Source: a virus | Reading direction: 5' to 3' (one strand) | IMG/VR virus record: IMGVR_UViG_3300032087_000869 | Coordinates: 1-25,953 of that record | Length of the DNA stretch: 25,953 bases | In this document: piece after piece, positions 16,355-23,389 of the stretch | Numbering within the stretch: the stretch's first letter is position 1 | Layout: each line of letters begins with the position of its first letter | Notes under the pieces: generated by a model | What the model saw: only the letters and a program-made list of their open reading frames with translations | Told to the model about the DNA's origin: nothing | Databases searched by the model: none | Translations under genes and position numbers: made by a program

Positions 16355-16718
16355 TCTTTCTTTCCTCTGCTGTCTTTTTCTTATGACATTCTTTACATAA
16401 CAACTGTAAGTTATCAACTTCACAGAACAAGTTTTCTACAAAGCTAGGCAGGTCTTCATACTTTAATAAACTACCTGCCGGTTTGATGTGGTCAACCTGT
16501 ACGTCTTTACCTTTGAATGTTTGCTTACATTCTTCACAGTCATATTCAAACCTTGTGCGTTTGTCACTGCCTGAATAGGGCTTTTGTTTGCTCTTTAAGA
16601 ACTGATGCTTCACTGGATATCTTGACCATGCTTGTCTTAATGCTGAACGTATGAAAGAGAAGTAACGTGACTCAGTCCATGTGTTGTTTGCTCTGGTCTT
16701 TTTACCTCTCATATCCAT
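16329..16718 (-). CDS. HNH endonuclease (129 aa)
   Basis: A zinc-bearing HNH nuclease: C61-E-E-C64, D76-H77 (VQVDHIKPAG), N103 (EVDNLQLLC) and C108-K-E-C111-H112. These form the usual two CxxC zinc knuckles around a beta-beta-alpha metal site. The N-terminal segment (NNTWTESRYFSFIRSALRQA) is a conserved lead-in seen in phage HNH proteins found near replication genes. It may be a free-standing homing endonuclease or a host-DNA nicking enzyme; sequence alone cannot tell. It starts ten bases inside the exonuclease gene's end, and its stop lies within the next small gene. Confidence 0.85.
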   Translation of the reverse strand: MDMRGKKTRANNTWTESRYFSFIRSALRQAWSRYPVKHQFLKSKQKPYSGSDKRTRFEYDCEECKQTFKGKDVQVDHIKPAGSLLKYEDLPSFVENLFCEVDNLQLLCKECHKKKTAEERKNARLAKKN

Positions 16719-17416
16719 CCCTCACGTTTAGCGTAAGCCTCGAAGTCGTCGTTGTCGCTCCTAAGCATGTACAGCAAATGTCCATTCTCAATAGCCCTGT
16801 CAAGTCCTAGGTGTTCTACAATACAATCCCAACGTTCCTTGTTGTTAAGCTCTTCCAGTAGCTTCTGCGACTTCTTATCCCCTATTCCATGGACGCCTTG
16901 TATGTTGTCAATCCTATCACCTGTCAGAAACTGCTTAAAGAATCTCAAGTCTGCTTCGTCCTGTTCCATGTAGTACATGTCTTTCTTAACAAAGTTGTAA
17001 TGCCAACCGACTACTTGGTCTAGGTCTTTGTCAAGTGTAACAATTACTGATGCGTCCTTGTCTTCAAAGTTGTTGGTTAGTTCGTGTTGGCGTATTGCTA
17101 GTTTATCATCTGCTTCTATGCCGTCTGACACTACAGCGTCCCACTTATCAACTAGGTGTTTGCGGATTGCTTGGTAGTGTGTAGGCTTGGCAGTGCCTTT
17201 GCGGTTACCTTTGTAAGGTAGTGTAACTGCTTTATCGTATCGGAAGTTATCTTTACCTGTAAGGTGCATCTCCCATTCAAAGACTTCTGGTAAGTCAAAC
17301 AAGAATAGGTTTTCCACAAACGCATCAACCTTTGAAAGCGCATATGACTCGGTGTCATCATTACTCACCGAGCCAACTCGATAGACTAGAATGTCGCTAT
17401 CGACTAGCGCAATCAT
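16709..17416 (-). CDS. 5'-3' exonuclease / flap nuclease (T7 gp6-like, FEN family)
   Basis: A 235-residue FEN-type nuclease. Acidic metal ligands are visible in order: D7 with D9 (ALVDSDILVYR), the GIEADDK motif, VTLDKDLDQ and LTGDRIDNIQG. The last is followed by the helix-hairpin-helix VHGIGDKKSQKLLEE that grips duplex DNA. YKGNRKGTAKP matches the basic arch motif. In T7-like phages this enzyme removes RNA primers, degrades host DNA and processes concatemers. The size is a little below T7 gp6 (about 300). Its start overlaps the SSB stop (TAATG), so SSB, exonuclease and HNH are co-translated from promoter P2. Confidence 0.93.
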   Translation of the reverse strand: MIALVDSDILVYRVGSVSNDDTESYALSKVDAFVENLFLFDLPEVFEWEMHLTGKDNFRYDKAVTLPYKGNRKGTAKPTHYQAIRKHLVDKWDAVVSDGIEADDKLAIRQHELTNNFEDKDASVIVTLDKDLDQVVGWHYNFVKKDMYYMEQDEADLRFFKQFLTGDRIDNIQGVHGIGDKKSQKLLEELNNKERWDCIVEHLGLDRAIENGHLLYMLRSDNDDFEAYAKREGWI

Positions 17417-17823
17417 TAGAGAACGTCTAGGTCATCATCAACACCTGCTCCGACACCTTCTGGGTTGTATTCAACTAGCTTAGTAACTACTAGGCGGCTA
17501 AGTTGTGGGAAACGTCCGTACTTGTTTTCGTAGTAGCTGATAGTAGCGATAGCTTCTGAACCGTTACCAACTGTGCTACCGTCAATCTCATTACCTGTCG
17601 CATCAAAGACTCGAATAGCCTGAACAGACTTACAAGTGATTTTACTACCCATGCCTTCTTTATCATACACTTTCATACCCAAGCCCTTGATAGCACCGAT
17701 AGCTTTGTCTGATAACTCTGCTAGTGACACTTCATACTTAGGGTTATCTGGATTGAAACGGTCGTTTGGTACTGTTAAGTATGGGTACATGATAGTTGCT
17801 TTGATTTTTAATGTATCTGACAT
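17416..17823 (-). CDS. Single-stranded DNA-binding protein (T7 gp2.5-like)
   Basis: The 135-residue protein has the pattern of phage gp2.5-like SSBs: an N-terminal TIMYPYLTVPNDRF, KYEVSLAELSDKAIGAIK, a middle IGNGSxA-like segment (VGNGSEAIATISYYENKYG), an RLVVTKLVEY strand and an acidic C-terminal tail (VDDDLDVL) used by SSBs to contact polymerase and helicase. It would coat single strands at the phage fork. The ATG has AAAGGA upstream and is the first gene after promoter P2, with a leader of about 55 bases. It lies between polymerase and exonuclease, the expected neighbours. Confidence 0.9.
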   Translation of the reverse strand: MSDTLKIKATIMYPYLTVPNDRFNPDNPKYEVSLAELSDKAIGAIKGLGMKVYDKEGMGSKITCKSVQAIRVFDATGNEIDGSTVGNGSEAIATISYYENKYGRFPQLSRLVVTKLVEYNPEGVGAGVDDDLDVL

Positions 17824-17884
17824 AATAATTTTCCTTTCGGGTTATTGTAAAAATATATATAGTTTGTTACTGTATATACTATAT

Positions 17885-17913
17885 ATTATAGCATGGTTTT
17901 TTAGATATGTCCA
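17885..17913 (-). promoter_or_regulatory. Leftward sigma-70 promoter P2 (before ssb)
   Basis: On the minus strand TGGACA (17913-17908), a 17-base spacer and a perfect TATAAT (17890-17885) preceded by TGC. Sixteen bases around the -10 (17880-17895, CATGCTATAATATATA) are identical to promoter P1 at 2702-2717. It lies in the gap between the polymerase stop and the ssb start and would drive ssb, exonuclease, and the nucleotide genes down to the terminator. Confidence 0.85.
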
Positions 17914-17950
17914 CACTTTTTCTTTAAAATGTAGAACTTTTGTATACTTG

Positions 17951-19606
17951 TTAGTGTGTCTCCAACCAACTTTTTCCAACAGAATACTCAGCATCAACTG
18001 GTATTCTAAACCTTAGTACTTCACCTGCATTCTTAGCAGCCTGAACCATTAACTGCCCGGCTAGTTCAGCCTGTTCAGGTGGTACACTGGCTTGTATTTC
18101 ATCGTGAACCATAGCTACCTGTGTGAATTTAACTTGATGTTCACGCATTAGCTTGTGTGTTTCTACAATCCATTGCTTAGCTACTATAGCACCTGCTGAT
18201 TGTAACAGCATGTTAAGTGCTGAGTGTTCAGATTGTACACGAATGTAGCGTCCATCCATAGCAGGTACTGCGCCTTTGCGTGATATACGCTGTACTTTCT
18301 CAATCAACTTAGCCAAACTAGGTACACTCTTCATGAACTTAGACTTTAAGCGACCACCTGCTTGACTACCTTTGCCGACAATCTGACCAAGTTTCTCAGC
18401 ACCTGCACCGTATAGGAATGCGTAGATGAATGTCTTAGCGTTGTCACGTGTTGGTAAGCCTGCGGCTTTTTGGTTGTACGTATGTATGTCACCTTCTAGT
18501 ATCTGTTCTGTGTACTTCTTATCTTGCATGTAATGTGCTAAACAGCGTAGTTCAATACCTGATAAGTCAGCACCAACCATTACCTCGCCCTCGTTAGGGA
18601 TGAACAGGCTACGACACTCTGCACCGTACAGTGACTTAGTGCTAGGTACTTGTCCAAGGTTAGGCGAATGGTGTGCCATACGATTAGTAACAGTACCACA
18701 AGTGATAACACTACCTCTAATCTTACCGTCTGAACATACGTTCTTAATCCATGAAGACAAGAAACCGTCAACTTTCTGTAGTGTTAAGTACTCAGCGATA
18801 GGTTTCGCCTGTGGTATGTCTATGCCACGTAACACTGTCTCGTCAATCTTAGGTTGTCCACTTTCTGTAAACTCGTTAGGTTGCCATCCAAGACTTTTTA
18901 GCCTGTCTCCTATCTGCTTACGACTGCCGACGTTAAAGCGTGTAACTTTGTCTTTTAATCGTTTGCCTGTTTTCTCTGAAATACGCTCTTCAACAATAGG
19001 TGGGAATACAGCTTGCAGTTCATCCGTAATAGTAGCCATTCTATCTGCCACTTCTGCTTGTAGTACTGTAGCCCTTTCCAAGTCAAAGTTGAAACCGTTG
19101 CGTTCTTGTCTGCTGATGTGGACTGCGACGTCGTGTTCGAGTTGCATTGCTTTTTCATAATCACCCCAAGTTGCTAGTTTAGTTAACAAGTGTTTATAAA
19201 CTTCTACATTTAATGCTACGTCTTGTTTACAGTAGGTTATCATCTCTTCTGTCAAGCCTGCATCAAAGTCTTCAGCGTCAAAGTTAATCTTATCATTGCC
19301 CATAATCTTACCCCAGTTCTTTAGCGAGTGACCGCCTTCCAGGATTGGATTGTACAAGCGTGACATCATCAACGTGTCGTGTACTTGGTTAGGTCGTATT
19401 GTAACGCCCCATGCTTGACGTAGAACAGGTGCATCAAATGCTATGATGTTATGCCCTACAAATAAGTCATAGTCCTTTACAACGCTTTTGAGACGCTCTG
19501 GTGTGGTATGTACAATAACTTCACCAGTGTCTATGTCCTGTGTAACAGCGCACCATATCGTGTCGTGTTTCAGGTTTGTTTCTATGTCTATTAATAATCT
19601 TTTCAT
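17951..19606 (-). CDS. DNA polymerase, family A, T7 type (551 aa)
   Basis: Replicative polymerase with proofreading. Exo I is D7/E9 (LLIDIETN), Exo II N53/D58 (GHNIIAFDAP), Exo III Y125/D129 (YCKQDV). Polymerase motif A is D347 (GADLSGIELR), motif B R387-K391-Y395-Y399 (RDNAKTFIYAFLYGAG), motif C H501-D502-E503 (VAMVHDEIQ). The motif B Tyr395 matches T7 Tyr526, the residue that sets ddNTP acceptance. The Exo III to motif A distance is 218 residues against about 301 in T7, a deficit close to the 76-residue thioredoxin-binding loop, which therefore appears to be missing. The ATG lies four bases after the HNH/AP2 stop, with no strong ribosome site, so it may depend on coupling. Confidence 0.96.
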   Translation of the reverse strand: MKRLLIDIETNLKHDTIWCAVTQDIDTGEVIVHTTPERLKSVVKDYDLFVGHNIIAFDAPVLRQAWGVTIRPNQVHDTLMMSRLYNPILEGGHSLKNWGKIMGNDKINFDAEDFDAGLTEEMITYCKQDVALNVEVYKHLLTKLATWGDYEKAMQLEHDVAVHISRQERNGFNFDLERATVLQAEVADRMATITDELQAVFPPIVEERISEKTGKRLKDKVTRFNVGSRKQIGDRLKSLGWQPNEFTESGQPKIDETVLRGIDIPQAKPIAEYLTLQKVDGFLSSWIKNVCSDGKIRGSVITCGTVTNRMAHHSPNLGQVPSTKSLYGAECRSLFIPNEGEVMVGADLSGIELRCLAHYMQDKKYTEQILEGDIHTYNQKAAGLPTRDNAKTFIYAFLYGAGAEKLGQIVGKGSQAGGRLKSKFMKSVPSLAKLIEKVQRISRKGAVPAMDGRYIRVQSEHSALNMLLQSAGAIVAKQWIVETHKLMREHQVKFTQVAMVHDEIQASVPPEQAELAGQLMVQAAKNAGEVLRFRIPVDAEYSVGKSWLETH

Positions 19607-19609
19607 TGT

Positions 19610-20089
19610 TTATCCATGGTTGGCATATTCGCCATGTAGTTTTTCTCTAAGCTTTCTTACAGCGTTTTCAGCGTCTTTTATGTCGGTATGTCTACCTGCA
19701 CAGTGTTTCTTGCCATTAGCTTTAACTTGCCCCCTCCATTTGCCTGTTTGTTTATCCCATAATATACCTTTCACTCCTGATGTGTTGTTTATAGGTGTGA
19801 GCTCATTATGTGCGTTTTGTGCTGTGGTGGCTACTCTAAGATTTTCTATTCGGTTATCAGTCTTGTCATTGTTTATATGGTCTAGGTTTTCAGGTGGTTG
19901 TTCGCCCTTAACTAAAAACCATATTATTCTATGCGCACGATATGATGTATTTCTAAATCTTGTTACGATGTATCCTTGCCCATTAACATTACCTGTAGGG
20001 TGGTAAGCGTCGTTGATAAGTTTGAATAACTTACCATCTTCATATTTGAAGTATTCACCGATGTCTTCAGGTATCTTGTTTCGTTTCAT
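19610..20089 (-). CDS. HNH endonuclease with AP2 DNA-binding domain (159 aa)
   Basis: A homing-endonuclease-type protein. The HNH_3-like core is H53 (YRAHRIIWFLV), D70-H71 (NLDHINNDKTDNR) and N83 (IENLRVAT). It is followed from about residue 100 by an AP2-like DNA-binding domain (NNTSGVKGILWDKQTGKWRG, QVKANGKKH). The N-terminal part (IGEYFKYEDGKLFKLI...TGNVNGQGYIVTRF) is the usual lead-in for this family. It sits directly beside the DNA polymerase gene, a classic homing site. The start overlaps the end of the endonuclease VII gene by 23 bases in another frame, with GGAG seven bases before the ATG. No intron or intein is seen in the polymerase, so it is probably free-standing. Confidence 0.9.
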   Translation of the reverse strand: MKRNKIPEDIGEYFKYEDGKLFKLINDAYHPTGNVNGQGYIVTRFRNTSYRAHRIIWFLVKGEQPPENLDHINNDKTDNRIENLRVATTAQNAHNELTPINNTSGVKGILWDKQTGKWRGQVKANGKKHCAGRHTDIKDAENAVRKLREKLHGEYANHG

Positions 20090-20504
20090 TATGTTTCTCC
20101 AAATAGTCTATTGCCTTATTCAACAGCTCTGTATTATCTTTAAAGTTACCTATGCCAGTGTTACAGCTATTGCATAGCAGCTCTCTAACCTTACCAGTAG
20201 TGTGGCAGTGGTCAACTGCAAAGTCCTTTCTATTGTCCTCTGTGGTGCACTTACATATAGCACATAAGCCGTTCTGTAACTGATATAGACCTTTATAGTG
20301 TGTCTTCTTTCTGGTATAGTTTGCTTTACTGCATACTTTACAAGTAGAACCTAACCCATCAGGCTTGTAAGCGTTGTTAGGAAAATGGTCAACTGGCAAG
20401 TGTTCTTTGCACGTGTCGCATTTTTTTATTTCGCTTGTCTCGTTTAGTTCTTTCTGTAAACTCTTCAAGTTCAAACCGAGGTCTAGTTCTGGTTGTCTTT
20501 TCAT
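20067..20504 (-). CDS. Recombination endonuclease VII (145 aa)
   Basis: A Holliday-junction resolvase-like nuclease of the T4 endonuclease VII family. The N-terminal part has a zinc knuckle (C29-D-T-C32 with C55-K-V-C58, around the DHFPNNAYKPDGLGSTC segment). The catalytic part has C81-A-I-C84 and C111-N-S-C114 (zinc), D98-H99-C100-H101 (FAVDHCHTTGKVRELLC) and N120 (GIGNFKDN), ending with a LLNKAIDYLEKH helix. These enzymes resolve branched DNA before packaging. It sits between primase-associated and polymerase genes. The upstream ribosome site (GGGAA) is weak. Confidence 0.93.
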   Translation of the reverse strand: MKRQPELDLGLNLKSLQKELNETSEIKKCDTCKEHLPVDHFPNNAYKPDGLGSTCKVCSKANYTRKKTHYKGLYQLQNGLCAICKCTTEDNRKDFAVDHCHTTGKVRELLCNSCNTGIGNFKDNTELLNKAIDYLEKHNETKQDT

Positions 20505-20519
20505 AATTATTGTTTCCCG

Positions 20520-20951
20520 TCATAACTCAATCTCCTTATTGTTTAACATGTCACATAACTGTTCAGCGCATTGTTCTGACATGCGAATAGTACCTAGAGA
20601 TGGATAAGTGTCACATCCAATCACTTTATAATTTTGATTAAAATCCTTAAACACTTCACAGTATTGATTATCCCAATCCGTCTCATGCTCTTGCACGAAC
20701 TGACATAACATGTCGTAATCATGTACTTTTTTAGGTACTGGTATAGCAGGCTCGAATGTATTTACGTATTCTTTTTGCATAATAAACGTAGCTTCCCATT
20801 TAACTTTTGGTTTTATCCTATACTCCTTATTTTTATACCATGTAGGGGTAGGAATATATGTCCAAGCATTTACCATATCATTGTATATCTCTATCTCAGC
20901 ACCGTCTGCCCATGCCTTGATTAATTCTGCGTGTTTATGTGGTTTGCTCAT
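20520..20951 (-). CDS. Conserved phage protein of unknown function (143 aa)
   Basis: Function unknown. The opening KPHKHAELIKAWADGAEIEI, followed by a Trp-rich strand region (WTYIPTPTWYKNKEYRIKPK), is a pattern I associate with small phage proteins in which a helix precedes a short beta domain ending in YRIKP. The second half (YDMLCQFVQEHETDWDNQYC onward) is mixed and shows no catalytic motif. The ATG overlaps the primase-helicase stop (ATGA), so it is coupled to that gene, and it precedes endonuclease VII. Confidence 0.75.
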   Translation of the reverse strand: MSKPHKHAELIKAWADGAEIEIYNDMVNAWTYIPTPTWYKNKEYRIKPKVKWEATFIMQKEYVNTFEPAIPVPKKVHDYDMLCQFVQEHETDWDNQYCEVFKDFNQNYKVIGCDTYPSLGTIRMSEQCAEQLCDMLNNKEIEL

Positions 20952-22528
20952 AATGCTTCCTCTTCAAATGTTTCTGTCATTCTGCCACTGTCTAGGTCGT
21001 ATAATAACTGACAAGCCTTACCAGTGATACCTGCAAACCTATTCTTTAATACACGTACATGTGTGGTGTTCCTAACCGTAGGGTCATCTGCCTGACCATT
21101 CCGTTCTAAACCCAACACCATGTCGCTAAGCTGTGCAATACTACCTGAACCACGTAATTGAGCTAAACTTGTACTTGCGCCTTCTTCATGTCCTTTCTTA
21201 TCAGGTCTTTTCAGGTGTGATACAATGATAAGCGAAATCTCTGTCTCTTGTACTAACGTTCTTAGCTTAGTCATTATCTCGTCTATTGCTTTGCGCTCGT
21301 CTCCGTTGTCCTGTGCTGATACAATAATACTAACATGGTCTAAGAATATGTACTGGCAATCGGTAACTCTACTAAGATAGCGAACCCTATTAACAATGTT
21401 GTCAATGCTACTGCTCCCAAAATGGTCAAACATAAATATACGGTCTGTTCCAAGAGTTGCTTTGAATGCTTCGTCTTTCTCATCTTGTGTAGCCTGTGTA
21501 GTTGGTAAGTGTAAAGGTTTGTTAGCGTGTAATGACATAATGCTTAAACCAGTTTTGCGTGTACTTTCTTCTAAGAACATCAAGCCAACGTTATCGCCTG
21601 TGTTCTGTAGTATGTGATAAACCACTTCACGTAGAAACTGACTCTTACCTAAACCACTACCTGCTGTTACTGTTACCAGTTCACCCTTGCGTATGCCGTA
21701 TGTAAGCTCATTCAAACCCTTGTATGGATAGTCACAGTCTGATTTTTCCAAAGGCTTCATAACCTCGTCGTACAAACTTGCACCGCCTATGATGCCATCA
21801 GGTGTCCATCGTTTAGCGTTCCAAAACTGTTTCATTGCTTCAGCTGACTTGTTAGCCATTAAAAAGTCTGAACAGTCTTTAAAATCTGGTCTACCTCCAA
21901 CAATCTTAGCCTTATGTCCTAGAACTTCAGCACATTCATTAGCAGCTTTTACGCCTGCATCGTCATTGTCAAACCATATAATAACTTCATCAAATGAATT
22001 AAGAAAGTCGTAGTTATTCTTAATGTCTTTTAAAGCCGATGTAGCACCGTTTCTAACACTAACACTAGGTGTTGCATATCTACCTGACATTTGAAAGAAT
22101 GACATAGCGTCAAATTCACCCTCAGTTATGACAACAAACTTACCACCCTCTGCAAACTTATCCTGTCCGAATAGCTGTGTAGCGTCTGTAAAGCTACCCT
22201 CTATCTTAAACAGTTTTTCACCATTGATTCTTACTTTATAGGCTTTCTCGTTGTCAATAGGGAAATATAAATCATCCCCTTTATAACCAACATTGTAAAA
22301 CTTACACGTTTCAAACGTTAGCTTTCTATCTGATAACGGTTGTATATCTAAATTATGTTTCATTGTTTTACCTTTGTAAGGCTTTACAGCCTTGTTAAAC
22401 TTAACATCATTACCCTCGTATCGTCGTTGTTGACAGCTAAAGCAATTACCCCAGTCATTTTCGTCTATTGCATAAGCGTCTGAACTATTACACATAGGAC
22501 ATGGTAGTCCACTCTTTACATAAGCCAT
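20948..22528 (-). CDS. DNA primase-helicase (T7 gp4-like fusion)
   Basis: A single chain with primase and DnaB-family helicase. The zinc-binding site is C10/C13/C29/C32 (LPCPMCNSSD ... GNCFSCQQ). The TOPRIM primase site has E136 (VITEGEFDAM) and D187/D189 (WFDNDDAG). The helicase has Walker A GSGLGKS at 290-296, catalytic E320 (FLEEST), Walker B D397 (YIFLDHVSI), H438 (IVSHLKRP) and a sensor-like LRGSGSIAQLSD. It ends in an acidic tail (TFEEEAL), like the gp4 tail that contacts the polymerase. At 526 residues it is close to T7 gp4 (566). The ATG has AGGAG six bases upstream, and the promoter at 22630 gives it a leader of about 95 bases with possible hairpins. Confidence 0.96.
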   Translation of the reverse strand: MAYVKSGLPCPMCNSSDAYAIDENDWGNCFSCQQRRYEGNDVKFNKAVKPYKGKTMKHNLDIQPLSDRKLTFETCKFYNVGYKGDDLYFPIDNEKAYKVRINGEKLFKIEGSFTDATQLFGQDKFAEGGKFVVITEGEFDAMSFFQMSGRYATPSVSVRNGATSALKDIKNNYDFLNSFDEVIIWFDNDDAGVKAANECAEVLGHKAKIVGGRPDFKDCSDFLMANKSAEAMKQFWNAKRWTPDGIIGGASLYDEVMKPLEKSDCDYPYKGLNELTYGIRKGELVTVTAGSGLGKSQFLREVVYHILQNTGDNVGLMFLEESTRKTGLSIMSLHANKPLHLPTTQATQDEKDEAFKATLGTDRIFMFDHFGSSSIDNIVNRVRYLSRVTDCQYIFLDHVSIIVSAQDNGDERKAIDEIMTKLRTLVQETEISLIIVSHLKRPDKKGHEEGASTSLAQLRGSGSIAQLSDMVLGLERNGQADDPTVRNTTHVRVLKNRFAGITGKACQLLYDLDSGRMTETFEEEAL

Positions 22529-22566
22529 TGTTTACTCCTATATAGGCTTTTTAGTTTACTTTATAG

Positions 22567-22596
22567 TGGTTTTTTGTAATGGTAACAAAAACCATT
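22567..22596 (-). promoter_or_regulatory. Overlapping alternative hairpins in the primase-helicase leader
   Basis: In the transcript from P3, AATGG/CCATT (22596-22578) can pair around a 9-base loop, while TGGTTTTTGT can instead pair with the downstream ACAAAAAACCA (22594-22567, one bulge). The two pairings exclude each other. This could modulate read-through or translation, but stems are AT-rich and weak. Confidence 0.3.
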
Positions 22597-22616
22597 CTTA
22601 AAAGGCTTTAAAGCAA

Positions 22617-22626
22617 ACTATATAGT
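22617..22626. promoter_or_regulatory. Palindrome ACTATATAGT over the P3 start point (possible operator)
   Basis: Same 10-bp palindrome as at 2717-2726, three bases downstream of the P3 -10 box and covering the expected start. It is the second copy of a promoter-linked site. Confidence 0.45.
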
Positions 22627-22629
22627 AAT

Positions 22630-22658
22630 ATTTTATCATGAATTTTAATCGTTGTCAA
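22630..22658 (-). promoter_or_regulatory. Leftward sigma-70 promoter P3 (before primase-helicase)
   Basis: On the minus strand a perfect TTGACA (22658-22653), a 17-base spacer and TAAAAT (22635-22630), five of six matches. It overlaps the last codons of the 73-aa zinc-ribbon gene and gives a leader of about 95 bases to the primase-helicase. Confidence 0.82.
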
Positions 22659-22866
22659 TAGTATGACTGTAATCGTTAACAAATAAATTAATACTACTGT
22701 CTATTAATCCATGGTCTACAATACCGGTATCGTGATTTGTTGCTACTGTTACATCTTCTTTAACGCTATTGTAACAATAGTTACATAAATCTAAATACTC
22801 ACCGTCGTTATTTTGTCGTGTACTTTCATAGTCGCTTAATTCTACGTTACATGCTAAACATCTCAT
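22645..22866 (-). CDS. Small zinc-ribbon protein (73 aa)
   Basis: The N-terminal half is a zinc ribbon: C3-x-x-C6 (RCLACNVEL) and C28-x-x-C31 (YLDLCNYCYN). The rest is acidic and rich in Asp, Asn and Thr (VATNHDTGIVDHGL). Such small ribbon proteins are common among podophage early genes and may bind nucleic acid or a host protein; the role is unknown. The start overlaps the stop of the 25-aa membrane peptide (TAATG), and promoter P6 at 22921 lies about 48 bases upstream of it. Confidence 0.8.
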   Translation of the reverse strand: MRCLACNVELSDYESTRQNNDGEYLDLCNYCYNSVKEDVTVATNHDTGIVDHGLIDSSINLFVNDYSHTIDND

Positions 22867-22943
22867 TATTCAAAATCCTCATAAACTGCCCATATAATAC
22901 TAATGATTAAAACCATCCACATTATAAACTCTAAACTAGTCAT
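22866..22943 (-). CDS. Tiny membrane peptide (25 aa)
   Basis: Read directly from the sequence. ATG at 22943 has GGAG nine bases upstream; TAA at 22866 overlaps the ATG of the zinc-ribbon gene. The peptide is MTSLEFIMWMVLIISIIWAV then YEDFE, a single transmembrane span with an acidic cytoplasmic or periplasmic end. It overlaps the preceding frame as well. Function unknown; phage early membrane microproteins often target host envelope or enzymes, which is only a guess here. Curiously the perfect promoter P6 lies within its coding sequence. Confidence 0.55.
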   Translation of the reverse strand: MTSLEFIMWMVLIISIIWAVYEDFE

Positions 22944-22949
22944 TGTCAA
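22921..22949 (-). promoter_or_regulatory. Perfect-consensus leftward sigma-70 promoter P6
   Basis: On the minus strand TTGACA (22949-22944), a 17-base spacer and TATAAT (22926-22921), both perfect. It overlaps the start of the 25-aa peptide gene, so transcripts from it begin near 22914, lack that gene's start, and first express the zinc-ribbon protein and then the primase-helicase. Confidence 0.82.
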
Positions 22950-23097
22950 CCACTCCATCTGGTAAGATATAAAATTCTAAGTCAGGATATTGCGCCTGTT
23001 TTGTCAATAAAAACTTATAAGCCTTTGGCATATCTGGAAAGAATCCTAATTCTGATTCACTACCCGTTTTTGTACAGCACTGTATCACTACGAACAC
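22936..23097 (-). CDS. Small hypothetical protein with GTG start (53 aa)
   Basis: Read directly from the sequence. GTG at 23097 lies within the end of the 64-aa gene and has GGGGG six bases upstream. The protein is MFVVIQCCTKTGSESELGFF, then PDMPKAYKFLLTKQAQYPDL and EFYILPDGVVDND. It looks like a compact alpha/beta domain (strand, helix, strand). Its stop overlaps the start of the 25-aa peptide. Function unknown; good amino-acid texture and overlaps on both sides favour a real gene. Confidence 0.6.
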   Translation of the reverse strand: MFVVIQCCTKTGSESELGFFPDMPKAYKFLLTKQAQYPDLEFYILPDGVVDND

Positions 23098-23282
23098 AAC
23101 AATCCCCCTATACGCTCACGTAACACCTCGAAATCCTTATCCAATACTTCGCCACCGTCTTTGTCACTGAAGCGATTACATAGCTGTTCAGCGATGATAA
23201 GCGCTATACTATCAATAAATTCATGGTCTACTTGTCCATAATAGCCTTGTTCGTTTAAATCTTGTTCCATTTCATAAATCAT
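23088..23282 (-). CDS. Small acidic helical protein (64 aa)
   Basis: Function unknown. The protein is MIYEMEQDLNEQGYYGQVDH, then EFIDSIALIIAEQLCNRFSD and a C-terminal helix (VLDKDFEVLRERIGGLLCS). It is acidic, with no recognisable motif. The ATG overlaps the TGA of an upstream degenerate frame (TTATGA), and its ribosome site GAGGAA is provided by that frame's final codons. Confidence 0.7.
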   Translation of the reverse strand: MIYEMEQDLNEQGYYGQVDHEFIDSIALIIAEQLCNRFSDKDGGEVLDKDFEVLRERIGGLLCS

Positions 23283-23389
23283 AATTTCAATTCCTCAATC
23301 TGATAAGGTTTTAACCCATAATAACCTATCAACACATTAATAATATCATCCTTACTATAGACAATCCCTAACGTGTCCCCATTATTAAT
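23279..23389 (-). pseudogene. Start-less copy of the 51-aa small early gene (about 36 codons)
   Basis: An open frame without a normal start codon encodes NNGDTLGIVYSKDDIINVLI then GYYGLKPYQIEELKL. It aligns with the second half of the intact 51-aa gene at 23943-24098 (EYLGITYSRDDLIDVLVSYY, GLSTRDIEDLKL). The only possible start is ATT directly after GAGGAG. It is probably a decayed duplicate kept for its 3' end, which carries the ribosome site of the next gene. An ATT-started real peptide cannot be excluded. Confidence 0.55.

Noticed and set aside
16355-16423. Extended start of the 78-aa gene at 16423
   Set aside because: The extra 23 residues are a Cys/Arg-rich reading of HNH gene DNA; the inner ATG has a ribosome site.
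17891-17950. Terminator after the polymerase gene
   Set aside because: No GC-rich stem with a U-run is present; the stretch is explained by promoter P2.
18600-19160. 186-aa plus-strand open frame
   Set aside because: It is antisense to the well-supported DNA polymerase gene and has a low-complexity Ser/Leu-rich composition typical of shadow frames.
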